From Ovis canadensis (lineage: Eukaryota; Chordata; Mammalia; Artiodactyla; Bovidae): a stretch of 64,000 nt of DNA. The DNA lies in assembly GCF_042477335.2 (NCBI RefSeq), contig NC_091247.1, positions 43,206,501 through 43,270,500 on the forward strand, written 5' to 3'. Below, one piece after another: positions 1-10,529 of this stretch. Within the stretch, counting starts at the first letter, position 1; each line of letters starts with the position of its first letter. The translations under genes were made by a program, and so were the position numbers. The notes under the pieces were generated by a model. The model was not told where the DNA came from and did no database searches. It saw nothing but the letters and a program-made list of their open reading frames with translations.

Positions 1-395
1 AGGCTGTGGTCCTAGCGTGATTAGATTGACTAGTTTTCTGTGAGTATGGTTTCACTGTGTCTGCCCTCTGATGCCCTCTTGCAACACCTACCATCTTACT
101 TGGGTTTCTCTTACCTTGGATGAGGGGTATCTCCTCACTGCTGCCCTTCCTGACCTTCAATGTGGGATGGCTCCTCTAAGCCCTCCTGCGCCCCCGCAGG
201 AACCGCTCCTTGGATGTGAGGTTCTCCTCCCGGCCGCTGCCCCTGGCCTCGGGCGCGGGTTGGCTCCTCTCGGAGGTTCCTGCGCTGTCGCAGCCTGGCA
301 CTCTCGGCCGCTGCCCCTGACCTCGGACGTGGGGTAGCTCGTCTCGGCCGCGCTCAGGGCGCCGGTCACGACCGCCTGTACCTGTACAACCGACC
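1..395 (-). mobile_element. BovB LINE, 5' untranslated end (continues off the window)
   Basis: The first 200 bases match, with changes, the segment at 57166-57400, which lies upstream of a BovB endonuclease frame on the minus strand. That identifies this as the 5' leader of a minus-strand BovB whose coding part lies left of the window. It is much richer in G+C and CpG than its surroundings and contains repeated units: a 15-base stretch starting CGGCCGCTGC occurs at about 231 and 305. The right border near 395 is where GC-rich sequence abruptly becomes AT-rich. The reading frames across it are chance frames. Confidence 0.75.
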
Positions 396-429
396 AAAAC
401 ATTTTTTAATGAACTTTATGTACAATGTC

Positions 430-625
430 AATATGTTGCATAAATTCTTTGACTCAAAAATGTATAAAACTGCGTATTTAATTGCTGACCAGTGGCCAGT
501 TCTCAGAGCTCCCGAGAACCTGTTTCGAGTTAGAAGTCTCATTTTAGGGCGAATAAAATTCTCTTTTTTTCTTCTTAGCTTGATTGTTATTCGATTTTCC
601 ACGAACACTGGTAAGAAAAGCAATC
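430..625 (+). mobile_element. LTR-like fragment (R-U5-like end), family not recognised
   Basis: A TATA-like box (TATAAAAC, near 462) is followed by a CpG-bearing stretch, a polyadenylation signal AATAAA near 553 and a T-rich stretch ending in CCACGAACA near 609. That order resembles the R-U5 end of a retroviral LTR. No matching second LTR, internal region or target duplication was found, so this is a tentative old solo or partial LTR. A chance arrangement is possible. Confidence 0.35.
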
Positions 626-639
626 TAACTTAAATTGTC

Positions 640-1800
640 TTTTTAAAAATAAAGGAATTTATTGGCTTCTGTTTAAAAATGTACCCTGGACTTGTTTTAA
701 TCAGGTATGCTAAGACATACCCACATGGAAATGATTGTCATAAAAGAAGTTTATACTCATAGTTCCTTAGAAACAGGAGGGCCAGCCTATCACACAGGGC
801 CGTTTGGGGAAGGACCAGGGCTGGTCAGGGGGCAGAGAGGATCAAGGCAGGAGAATGTGGCCCAGAGCCTTTAAAAGGGTTTTGATAGGAAAGAATGGGT
901 GAAATAGGGTAGGTACCTGAGTCAGTTTAGAATTATAGAGTTTGATTCATTGAAGTAGGTTCTGGGCTCTGGGATGGTCTCTAGCTGGTCCTGGCCCTGG
1001 ATTGATTTAGGGCAGGGGGAATACTGGTTTCACACACGAGAGTTTGATAAAGAAAATAATTGGAGAGGTTGGTTCTGGCTTCTCTGGTTTGCATGTCAAA
1101 GCCATACTCTGGGTATGGGAGAGGGGAGGGGATCATTTGCTATCTGTAAGAATTAGCTAGCCCTGGGAAGGTAAGTCTCTCCAGGATCAAGGCCCCAAAT
1201 GCCAGAGCATCAGGAATACAAAAAATAAGGAAGTATAGTCAACATAGCTCCTATAACTGCAAAGTTCAAAGAAATAAATTTCCCAACATAGCTAGATATG
1301 ATACATACAACATTATCTCTGCATCATGCTCAGGCTCCAACTAGAGTCTCCAGGCAGTTTCAGACTCCCCTGCTGCCTTCTCTACCCCCAGATCGGTGAT
1401 GCCCAAAAGAGGGCTGCATCTCTTTCCAACATCTTTTCTGCTTCAAATCCTGAAGGAAAGAAAGAGCTTCTTTATTACAAGAGTCAAAGAAAAAAATCTT
1501 GATCCACATTCTGATTGGCCAGATTCGCACCAGTTGCTGGTCCAGAGAGGTGGGAATTGCTTGTTGACTTAAGGAGCACGCCCAGCTCCAACTACACGAT
1601 TGAGAACCAAGAGGTGGCTCTCCAGAGATGTTCTGGCATGATGTTTCCCCAGAAGAATGGGGAATGGATGCTGGGGAAACCAAAGCAACAGCTGTTCATT
1701 ACACAATTACCTTGTAATTACTGATGACTTGTTTAGTGTAACTTGGAGTCTTTCAATCCAGTCACATGTGTCATCAAGAACTGTAAGCTTAAGTGTTAAG
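640..1800. other. No gene recognised
   Basis: Mixed-composition sequence without a convincing coding frame. The part around 760-1200 has the feel of an old LTR-type repeat (purine-rich, with the phrase GGATCAAGGCAGG near 840), but I cannot name a family. Confidence 0.3.
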
Positions 1801-1802
1801 TG

Positions 1803-2003
1803 AGCTAGCTCAGCCGTGTCTGACTCTTTGCGACCCCATGGACTGTAGCCCACCAGGCTCTTCCATCCGTGGGATTCTCCAGGCAAGAATACTGGAGTGG
1901 GTTGCCATTTCCTTCTCCAGGGGAACTTCCCAACCCAGGGATCGTACCTGGGTCTCCCGCATTGTGGGCAGGCACTTTACCCTCTGAGCCACCAGGGAAG
2001 CCT
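1803..2003 (-). mobile_element. Bov-tA SINE
   Basis: Full-length tRNA-type head plus Bov-A body in reverse orientation. The reversed tRNA-like head (…GAGCCACCAGGGAAG) lies at the right end near 2000 and the body runs back to 1803. Frames on both strands here are SINE frames. Confidence 0.85.
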
Positions 2004-2125
2004 TGTAGTATTTAAAAATGTCTCACTGACACTCAGAACTCTGTCTTAAAGTTGCGATATTAGTTGACAAGAATCGATCCTCCACCTACCCCTCACCATC
2101 CCCCACCATCTGCCTACATATGTCT

Positions 2126-2370
2126 GCTGCTGCTGCTAAGTCGCTTCAGTCGTGTCCAACTCTGTGCAACCCCATAGACAGCAGCCCACCAGGCTCCCCC
2201 GTCCCTGGGATTCTCCAGGCAAGAACACTGGAGTGGGTTGCTATTTCCTTCTCCAATGCATGAAAGTGAAAAGTGAAAGTGAAGTCGCTCAGTCGTGTCT
2301 GACTCATAGCGACCCCATGGACTGCAGCCTACCAGGCTCCTCCATCCATGGGATTTTCCAGGCAAGAGTG
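2126..2370 (-). mobile_element. Bov-A2 SINE, slightly 5' truncated
   Basis: Two Bov-A units in reverse orientation separated by the AAAGTGAAAAGTGAAAGTGA linker near 2261, with the (GCT)n tail at the left end. Flanking CATATGTCT copies at 2117-2125 and 2371-2379 are the target-site duplication. Confidence 0.88.
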
Positions 2371-2636
2371 CATATGTCTAGTCTTCGGGTATTTCATCTT
2401 TTCTTTAAGATTTTTCAGATGACTGTTAGCAGTTCTGTGATCATGTCTGCAAAGTCTTTCATTGCAACAGGATGCAATTTCTCTTGACATTTGAATTCTG
2501 CTGTCATAGGCTTCAATTTCATCTTTAGGATATTCATTCTACCAACATCCATCCACTCCTTATGAATAATATAGCAGCTACAAGACCTGAGAGGGTGTAT
2601 GGGTGGATCCCCATCCCCAGTTTCTAGGGAGCACTC

Positions 2637-2785
2637 GTTCATTCTCTCAGTCATGTGTGACTCTTTGTAACCCCATGGACTGCAGCACGCCAGGCTTCCC
2701 TGTCCTTCACTAACTCCTGGACTTTGCTCAAACTCCAGTCCACTGAGTCAGTGATGCCATCCAACCATCTCATGCTCTGTTACCA
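2637..2785 (-). mobile_element. BovB LINE 3' tail, about 150 bp
   Basis: Reverse complement of the BovB 3' end, severely 5' truncated. It is flanked by an 11-bp direct repeat AGGGAGCACTC at 2626-2636 and 2786-2796, which marks a complete insertion event rather than a remnant. Confidence 0.8.
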
Positions 2786-3085
2786 AGGGAGCACTCAGAT
2801 GGGTTTAATTCAATTAGTGTAATTCTGTCTCATTTGCAGCATCATTGGTTTAGGTAGCCCAACTAGAAGCCAGTTGCATGGGACTGGATGATCACTGGAA
2901 TTGGGTCAGAATTGGTCTAATGAGCGAAAAAAAAATTTTGAAGACTTTAAAAATTTCTCATTTGGATAGTATTGTGTCTCTACTTTCACTGAGGTTATAG
3001 TGCAGTGTAGAGATGATATATAGACATGAATAGTTAGGTAACTGTCCCTTACATCCCCTCTGGCAAATTCTCACCCTCCTCTGAT

Positions 3086-3123
3086 TGTGTATGTATGTGT
3101 GTGTGTCTATATAGCTATATCTT
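3086..3123. repeat. Short TG/TA-rich microsatellite
   Basis: Imperfect alternating TG steps grading into TATA steps. No other feature seen nearby. Confidence 0.6.
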
Positions 3124-3205
3124 TGTAAGTCATTTTAGGATTGTGGATCTAAGAAAAACCATAGCAATTCATTTTCATTAGCAAAGTTGGAGGTTTTTAA
3201 TCTAT

Positions 3206-3417
3206 GTGGTGTGGTTTATTTGCCAAGTCATGTCCGACTCTTGCTATCCCATGGACTGCAACCAGCCAGGCTCCTCTGACCATGGGATTCTCTGGGCAAG
3301 AATACTGGAGTGGGTTGCCATTTCCTTCTCCAGGGGATCTTTCCAACCCAGGGATCGAACCTAGATCTCCTGCATTGCAGGCAGATTTTTTACTAACTGA
3401 GCCATGAGGGAAGCCCC
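3206..3417 (-). mobile_element. Bov-tA SINE
   Basis: Reverse-orientation Bov-tA with the tRNA-like head at the right end. TTTTAATCTAT at 3195-3205 is repeated at 3418-3428, an 11-bp target duplication. Confidence 0.88.
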
Positions 3418-3501
3418 TTTTAATCTATAGATAGAATTTTATTAAATAATGAAGAATGTAGGCACAAATTTAGCTGCAAAAAGACTCTCTTTAAAGTACT
3501 T

Positions 3502-3632
3502 ATGTAGAAGGAAATGGCAACCCACTCCAGTGTTCTTGCCTGGGAAATCCCATGGACAGGGGAGCCTGGCAGGCTACTGTTCACGGGGTCACAAAAGAGT
3601 CAGACATGACTGAGTGACTAAACAGCAACAAC
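3502..3632 (+). mobile_element. Bov-A type SINE, tRNA head missing
   Basis: Sense Bov-A body beginning at AGAAGGAAATGG and ending in the AACAGCAACAAC tail. An approximate duplication, AAAGTACTT at 3493 and GAAGTACTT at 3633, flanks it. Confidence 0.75.
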
Positions 3633-3647
3633 GAAGTACTTTTAGAA

Positions 3648-3768
3648 GGACTTCCCTGGCCATCCAGTGCTTAAGATGCTGCATGCCCAACACAGAGGGC
3701 ACAGGTTCGATCCCTGGTCCCAGAACTAAGATTCCACACCTTGCATGGTACAGCCTTAAAAAAAAAAA
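3648..3768 (+). mobile_element. CHR-type tRNA-derived SINE
   Basis: Starts with GGACTTCCCTGGCCATCCAG, has a B-box-like GGTTCGATCCC near 3704 and ends in an A-tail near 3756. Confidence 0.75.
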
Positions 3769-3788
3769 ATGTTTTTGAAACATCTTGT

Positions 3789-3991
3789 GGCTTCCCTGGT
3801 GGCTAAGTTGGTAAAGAAACCGCCTGCAATGTGGGAGACCTGGGTTCAATACCTGGGTTGGGGAGATCCCCTGGAGAAGGAATGGCTACCCACTCCAGTA
3901 TTCTGGTGTGGAGAATTTCGTGGACTGTAGAGTCCTTGGGGTCGAAAAGAGTCAGACATGCCTGAGCGACTTTCACTTTCACTTTTTCCAT
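3789..3991 (+). mobile_element. Bov-tA SINE
   Basis: Full sense Bov-tA from GCTTCCCTGGTGGC to the TTTCACTTTCACTTT tail. ACATCTTGT at 3780-3788 and 3992-4000 is the target duplication. Confidence 0.9.
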
Positions 3992-4000
3992 ACATCTTGT

Positions 4001-5480
4001 ATAAGAACATTGTAATAAGCATCTTTAGTAGTTAACTCCTTATACACATAATTATCTCCTTAGAATGTAAATGCCCAGAAGCAGAACTGCTTTATACACA
4101 CATCTCTGAGACCTTGTTCTCAACTACAAGCACCTTAGTTTTCTAACTCATGTTCTTACCTCTGATCTCTCCCTCCTTTCTGCCTTTCGCTGAGAAAAGT
4201 ATCTTTCTAAAATATTATGTTTATTATTTTAGATCCTTCCAGAAAACCCATGCTTTCCCCTTGCTGGGGCCCAGTTCCTTATCCCGATATCTGAGGACTT
4301 TCACAATCTGACTCCGCCCCAATTTCTGGACTTTTCTGCCACGGCTCCCCTCTATGAATCACCCATTATAACTAAAGTCGTCTACTCCCTCTCCCCCAGT
4401 GCACCTTGCAGTTTCCTGTCTTTGCACATCTGTTTATGCTGTTCCCATCCCCTACAGGATAGGAAGTGGGAATTGTATGACAAAGGAAATGTTAGCATTA
4501 GGAATGAGCGATTCAGTCCATCACAGCTCTCTATAAACCTTTCCCTCACCTGCTTTTCCCCACAGGACCCAAACTGTGGAGTTACCTCTTTTTGGAGCTG
4601 AAAGCATAGGAGGATATGCAATAATCCTCCCCACCCCATTCATCTCCGCATCCTCCCCAGAGCCATGGGCTTGTCCACCTGCTGTCTAGGGATCCCTGCC
4701 CCTTTTCCTCTCCACCATCAGTCTGGGGTCACTCACCTCATCCAAGCTGCCCTCTCACTTGTTCACATCCATCTCTACCTGGTTCTACATGCCTCTGTTC
4801 TCCATCGGTAGCCCTCCAGGTTCTGCATTTTTGTCTGGCCATTTCTAATCTTATGTGTTTCTACTGCCTAGCACACTCTATCTTACCTTGGTCTGCTTTT
4901 CTCCTTTTATTGTGTTTCCTGTCGCTCAGGTTGATGCTTTTAGTTCCTGTGTGAAGAGATAGGACTTCACATTGCTGAGAGCATGTCTTTCTGTCATTTT
5001 CAATAATTGTCTTTTCAGAGTCCATCAAGCAGAACATGCTTTCCAACCTCCAAGTGATGAAGGGGCTTTTCATCACTGCCTTCCTTCCTTTCCATTCCTT
5101 CCTTGTATTAATAGATGCTGCAACTGTTCCTGATGCCTGAAGGTCCTGGCCAAAATCACAGAGACCGAAACCTCAGTGGTGGGGTGAATTGAGAATATGA
5201 CATGTAATAACTACAGAAAGTTGAAACACAGAAAAAACATTATTTGCTTTATAAGTTTTTCCTAGTCTCAGTTTTCGTTTCTAGAGCACATTATAAAAGA
5301 AGTATACATAAATTCTCAAGTGTTATTAGACCCATAGGAAGAGATATAAATAAACTTAAAATAAAAAGGCTTACTTAAAGCACAGCCAAATTGTTAACAA
5401 CTCTGGAATTGTGACAATTACTACTGACAGTTTAGAAACAAAAAAAGACATAATTTAGCTAGAGAATTTAGAACTAACAA
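4001..5480. other. Non-coding, with possible old L2 sequence
   Basis: Pyrimidine-rich stretches at about 4240-4470 resemble the 3' part of an L2 LINE (phrases such as TTTGCACATCTG and TGCTGTTCCC). Nothing else is recognisable. The reading frames present have no familiar domain. Confidence 0.3.
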
Positions 5481-5483
5481 AGC

Positions 5484-5534
5484 AGCTGCTGCTGCTGCTA
5501 AGTCGCTTCAGTCGTGTTTGACTCCTAGCGACCA
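5484..5534 (-). mobile_element. Bov-A2 SINE 3' tail, about 50 bp
   Basis: Only the last part of a Bov-A2 in reverse, with its (GCT)n tail at 5484. CAAAGC occurs on both sides, suggesting a very short 5'-truncated insertion. Confidence 0.6.
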
Positions 5535-6771
5535 AAGCTGACAAATACTTAATTCTCAGATGGTACAACAGGTTTTAAAAAATAATTTCCTCTACTTCAG
5601 TAGACTATGTAGGGTTCTCATTCCCCTTAAGAAACCAATTTAGAAACAAAACAAGTGATAAAGCAGACTTTTGTATACATCATAGGTTGTAGATTTAAAT
5701 GATGAAGACCTAGTATAACAATTTAAAATTATATATGTGTATATAATGAAATAATTTGTTTTCATTTGCTTCTATGTCCGTTTTTCATAGAGTTTTAGTT
5801 GAAGTAAAAAGAGCTTTGAAATCAATGTAGTATGAGACTTTCAAAGACATAAAAACATGATTTGTTGAGAGAAGGAAAAAGTGAGAGGAGAAAATAATAA
5901 TTAAGCAGAAAATATTATTATCGATATTTTTAATATCCTCATTGTTCAAACATTTTACAGGATTAAATAATAATTTAAATCTTTCCACAGTCTTTTAGGT
6001 AAAATTACTTTTGTTATTTTAAATTATCCTTTAATCAATATCCTTTTAGAAAATTATAACTCACTTACTTTTTCTTTAAACAGCTTTGTTGAGATAATTT
6101 GCATACTATGCAATCTACCTCTTTAAAATGTACAATTCAAATAAATAAAATAAAATGTATGATTCTATGGCTTTTAGTATTTCAGCAAGTTGTGCAACCA
6201 CGATCACAATTAATTTTAGAATATTTTATTATCTCCAAAAGAAACCCTATACCCCTTATGTGTAACCCCCAATTCCACCATTCCCCCCCAGAACTAGGCA
6301 ACTATTAATATACTTCCTATCTCTATAGTTTTTACCTCTTCTGGACATCTCATATAAACAGAATCATATGTTATATGGCCCTTTGTGACTAAGTTTCTTT
6401 ATTTTGCATGTTTTCAAATTTCATCCATGTTATAGTACATACCAAGGCTTCATTTCTTTTTATTGTTGAATAAATCTACTGTATGGGTATACCACATTTT
6501 GCTTATCCATTCATCACTTGCTGGAGATTTGAGTCATTTCAGCTTTTTTACTACTATGAATAACATTGTTATAAACACATATATACAAGTTTTTGTATAT
6601 AAGCACAAGTTTGGTAAACATGTATTTTTATTTCTCATTTCTTTTATGTATTAATAAATACTTAGGAGTGGAATTGCTGGATCACATAGCAACTTTATGT
6701 ATAAGCTTTAAGGAATTACAAGACTGTTTTTTAAAGTAAGATGCCTTTTACACTCCCACCAGCAATGTATG

Positions 6772-7050
6772 TGGAGAGGGCAATGGCACCCCACTCCAGT
6801 ACTCTTGCTTGGAAAATCCCATGGACGGAGGAGACTGGTAGGCTGCAGTCCATAGGGTCGCTGAGGGTCGGACATGACTGAGCGACTTCACTTTCACTTT
6901 TCACTTTGACGAGTTGGAGAAGAAAATGGCAACCCACTCCAGTGTTCTTGCCTGGAGAATCCCAGGGACGGGGGAGCCTGGTGGGCTGCCGTTTATAGGG
7001 TCACACAGAGTCGGACATGACTGAAGTGACTTAGCAGCAGCAGCAGCAGG
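6772..7050 (+). mobile_element. Bov-A2 SINE, full length
   Basis: Two sense Bov-A units joined by a TTTCACTTTTCACTTT linker, ending in (AGC)n at 7035-7050. AATGTATG at 6764 and AATATATG at 7051 form a target duplication with one mismatch. The L1 resumes in register after it. Confidence 0.9.
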
Positions 7051-7267
7051 AATATATGAGGGCTCCCATTTCTCCACATTCTTGCCAATATTTTTTATTA
7101 TTTGTCTTTTTTATCACAGCATATCTCATTATTATTTTTATTTACATTTATCTGATAGCTAACGACGTTGAGTATCTTTTCATGTGTTTATCGGCCATTT
7201 GCGCATTTTCTTTGGAGAGCTGTCCTTTTAGATATTTTGCTCATTCTAACTGGTCTGTGCTGTCCTC

Positions 7268-7471
7268 TGTCCAGATGCTTCAACTATGTCCAACTCTTTG
7301 TGACCCCATGGACTGTAGCCTACCAGGCTCCTCTGTCCATGGGATTCTCCAGGCAAGAATACTGGAGTAGGTTGCCATGCCTCCTTCCAGGGGATTTTTC
7401 CAACCTAGGAATTGAACCCCAATCTCCTGCTTGGCAGGCAGATTCTTTACCGCTAGCACTATCTGGCAAGC
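7268..7471 (-). mobile_element. Bov-tA SINE
   Basis: Reverse Bov-tA inside the antisense L1, with tRNA-like head at the right end near 7460. It is immediately followed by a second Bov-tA of the same orientation. Confidence 0.85.
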
Positions 7472-7485
7472 CCTTTAATTGGGCT

Positions 7486-7705
7486 GCCTGCGTGCTAAAT
7501 TGCTTCAGTTGTGTTGACTCCGTAATCCCATGGATTACAGCCCACCAGGCTCCTCTGTCCAAGGGATTCTCCAGGCAAGAATACTGGAGTCAGTTGCTAC
7601 GCCCTCCTCCAGGGAATCTTCCCAACCCAGGGATCGAACCCGTGTCTCTTATGTCTAACCTGCGTTGGCAGGCAGGTTCTTTACCACTAGCGCCACCTGG
7701 GAAGT
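7486..7705 (-). mobile_element. Bov-tA SINE
   Basis: Second reverse Bov-tA of a head-to-tail pair. CCTTTAATTGGGCT at 7472-7485 and 7706-7719 is a perfect 14-bp target duplication. A 187-codon frame at 7168-7731 merely runs through the L1 and both SINEs. Confidence 0.9.
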
Positions 7706-8258
7706 CCTTTAATTGGGCTACTTATCTTTAATTATTAAGTTGTAATAGCTTCTAATATATTCTAGATATAAGCCTCTCTTTTATCTTTTCTTGTTTGTGT
7801 GTTAAATGTCATATCTAAGAAACTATTGCCTAATATAAGATCACAGGAGTTAGGCCTGTGTTTTCTTCTTAGAGTTTTATAGTCTGATTTTGAGTTGATT
7901 TCTGCATGTGACTTGTGGTAGAGAATGAACTTCATTCTTATCTGTGTGGACATCCAGTTGTCCTAGCACCATTTGCCAAAAAACTGTTCCTTCCCCACTG
8001 AATCGTCTTACCATTCATGTTGAAAATCAACTGATCATTAATGTGAGCGTTTCTTTCTGGACTCTCAGTTAAATTCCATTGATTGACATATCTATCTTTA
8101 TGCCAGGACCACACTGTCTTGATGATTGTAGCTTTGCAGTAAATTTTGAAATTTGAAAACATGAGTCCTCCAAATTATTATTCTTTCTCAAGGTTGTTTT
8201 GACTATTCTGGGTCCTCTGAATTTCCATATGAATTTTAGGATCAGTTTGTCAGTTTTT

Positions 8259-8480
8259 GCGAAGAGTTGACTCATTGGAAAAGACTCTGATGCTGGGAGG
8301 GATTGGGGGCAGGAGGAGAAAGGGACGACAGAGGATGAGATGGCTGGATGGCATCACTGACTCAACGCACATGGGTTTGGGTAGACTCTGGCAGTTGGTG
8401 ATGGACAGGGAGGCCTGGCGTGCTGCGATTCATGGGGTCGCAGAGAGTCAGACACAACTGAGCGACTGAACTGAACTGAA
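8259..8480 (+). mobile_element. ART2A-like SINE / BovB 3' tail
   Basis: Sense BovB 3' end starting GCGAAGAGTTGACTCATTGG and ending in the (TGAAC)n-type tail at 8464-8480. It sits inside the antisense L1. I could not define a clear target duplication. Confidence 0.85.
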
Positions 8481-8669
8481 GCTGAGATTTTGAAATGAAT
8501 TATGTTAAACCTGTAGATCATTTTGAGAAGAATTGATTTGTTATCAACATTAAGTCTCCTGATCCATGGCTATGAAGTGTTTTTTCATTTATTAAATGTT
8601 CTTTCAAAAATGTTTTGTAGTTTTCAGAGTATGGTTTGGTTCTTCTGTTGTTAAATTTATTCTTAGGTA

Positions 8670-9310
8670 AGTTTATTCTCATTAATCATGGATTCTATAT
8701 CTGTTAATTTTTCTCTTCACTAAAATTTATTTATAATCCCTTATTCAATACCCATAGCACTTCAGCAGTCATTTGTAGACATGCATATAGCAGCAACATA
8801 TTTGAATTGCCTGATATGAACAGCCCAGCTGAAGTCAAATAAGGCAGCATCCTGCCTTCTTTGCAGCTCTCCTGCTATAAACAAGTGTCTTTTTCATGGT
8901 CTCCTCAGTGCCACATTTCCCACATTTTTTGTTCTTTTTGTTCTTGATTTCACATTGTTAAATTGTCTCCAGCTATAGTGCAGAAGTGCTGTCTAATGCT
9001 TCTGAGCACAGAAAGCTGTTTATGTGCCTAATGGGAAAAAGATATGTTAGATAAGCTTCATTCAAGCATGAGTTATAGTGCTGTTGGCTATGAGTTCAAT
9101 GTTAAGGAATCAACAATATACACTAAATCAGGTGTCTTTAAACAGAAACACAAATAAATAAGATTATGCATTGATAAATTGATGAAAATATTGTGACAAG
9201 AGACTCATGGGAGTCTTACTGTGTATTTCCCCAGGAGCAATGGTTCAGTATGCTAATTCTGTGTTCATTGTGACTTTACAGAACATAACTACTGTGATTA
9301 GCAAGAATTA
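8670..9310 (+). mobile_element. Tigger/pogo-like DNA transposon, internally deleted
   Basis: About 640 bp with degraded inverted ends (left near TTCTCATTAATCATGG, right near TGTGATTAGCAAGAAT). The interior at about 8970-9150 resembles the start of a Tigger transposase gene, where the CENP-B-like helix-turn-helix is encoded (the AGTGCAGAAGTGCTGTCTAA region and the ATGAGTTATAGTGCTGTTGG phrase), but frames are broken. TA flanks both sides (8668-8669 and 9311-9312). Removing the element restores the L1 text exactly, as expected for a TA-targeting mariner/Tc1-superfamily element. Confidence 0.65.
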
Positions 9311-9670
9311 TATTTTATTTTTTGATGCTACTGTAGATGGAATGATTTTAATTTCATTTTTGGTTTACTCATTGTTAAAGTATAGAAATAGAATTGATTT
9401 CCATATGTTGATCACATAGTATACAATCTTTTCCAACTTATTTACTGCTTCTAATAACTTTTAGTGGATTCCTTAGCATTTTCTGCATACAAGAGTACAT
9501 TATCTAGAAACAGATATAGTTTTTCTTCTCCTGTTCCAATTTAGATGTACTTTATATTTTATTTTCTTGTCTAATTGCCCTGACTACAACTTCCAGTACA
9601 ATGTTGAATAAAAGTGGTGACATCATTTTGTCTTTTTCCTGATATTAGGGAAAAACATTCAGTCTTTCAC

Positions 9671-9802
9671 TGTTGCTGTTGTTCAGTCAATTTAAGTCAT
9701 GTCTGACTCTGCGACTGCATGGGACTGCAGCATGCCAGGCTTTCCTGTCCTTCACTATGTCCTGGAGTTTGTTCAAACTCATATCCATTGAGTCCATGAT
9801 TT
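9671..9802 (-). mobile_element. BovB LINE 3' tail, about 130 bp
   Basis: Reverse complement of the BovB 3' end, starting with the (TGT)n-like tail complement at 9671. It is inserted in antisense L1 ORF2, which resumes at about 9803. Confidence 0.75.
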
Positions 9803-10529
9803 CACCATTAAGTTTGATGCTAGTAGAAGATTTTTTATAGATGTCTTTCATCAAGTCAAGGAAGTTCCATTCTATTCCTAGTTTGTCGAATTTTTTATAA
9901 TTTTTTATAATGAATGTGTTCAATTTTATGAAATGCTTTTCTGCATCTATTGAGATGTTCACGTGGTTTTTGTTCTCTGTTCTACTGATACAGTATATTA
10001 TATTAATTGATTTTTGGATGATAAATCAATCTTGTATTCCTGGGCTAAGACCCTTTGGTCCTGGTGTATAATTAATTCTTCCTACAAATTGCTGAATTTA
10101 ATTTGCTAATATTTTGCTGAGAATTTTTAGCACATATATTAATACGAGATATTGGTCTGTAGTTTTCTTTCTTGTGATATCTTTGGTTTTCATATCAAGG
10201 TAATGTTCACTTCACGGAATGAATTGGGAAATGTTCCCTCCTTTTCTATTTTCTTGAAGAATTTTTAAGAATTTTTATTAATTCTTCTTTAAATGTTTGG
10301 TAGAATTCACCAGTGAAGCCGGCTGGGCCCAGGATTTTTTGTGGATAGGGTTTGGCTACTAATTTAATCTCTTTATGTCTATTCCCATTTTCTATTTCTT
10401 CTTGAATCGATTTCAGTCGTTTGTGTGTTTCTGGGAGTTTGTTTCAGTTATTATCTAATTTACTCGCATACAGTTCATAGTATTCGTGTGAAATTTTTTT
10501 TTATTTCTGTAAGGTCAGTGGTCCTGCAG

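Larger units (their letters stand above)
6063..10525 (-). mobile_element. L1 LINE (3' UTR and much of ORF2), interrupted six times
   Basis: Reading left to right gives the reverse complement of an L1: 3'-UTR phrases (TATTGTTGAATAAATCTACT, GGAATTGCTGGATCACATAG), then ORF2 in antisense from about 7050 to 10520. The ORF2 frame is broken many times. It is interrupted by Bov-A2 (6772-7050), two Bov-tA (7268-7705), an ART2A tail (8259-8480), a Tigger-like transposon (8670-9310) and a BovB tail (9671-9802). All of these are therefore younger than the L1. Confidence 0.85.

Noticed and set aside
157-402. GC- and CpG-rich start as a possible host-gene promoter or exon
   Set aside because: Homologous to the 5' leader of the BovB at 57.2-57.4 kb; the GC content belongs to the transposon.
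7035-7050. (AGC)n as a coding triplet repeat or CRISPR-like unit
   Set aside because: It is the normal tail of Bov-A2; similar tails occur at 23649 and 51190. No spaced repeats were found anywhere.
7168-7731. 187-codon plus-strand ORF
   Set aside because: Runs through antisense L1 and two reversed Bov-tA SINEs; the protein contains typical SINE translation (GFSRQEYWS type) and no domain.
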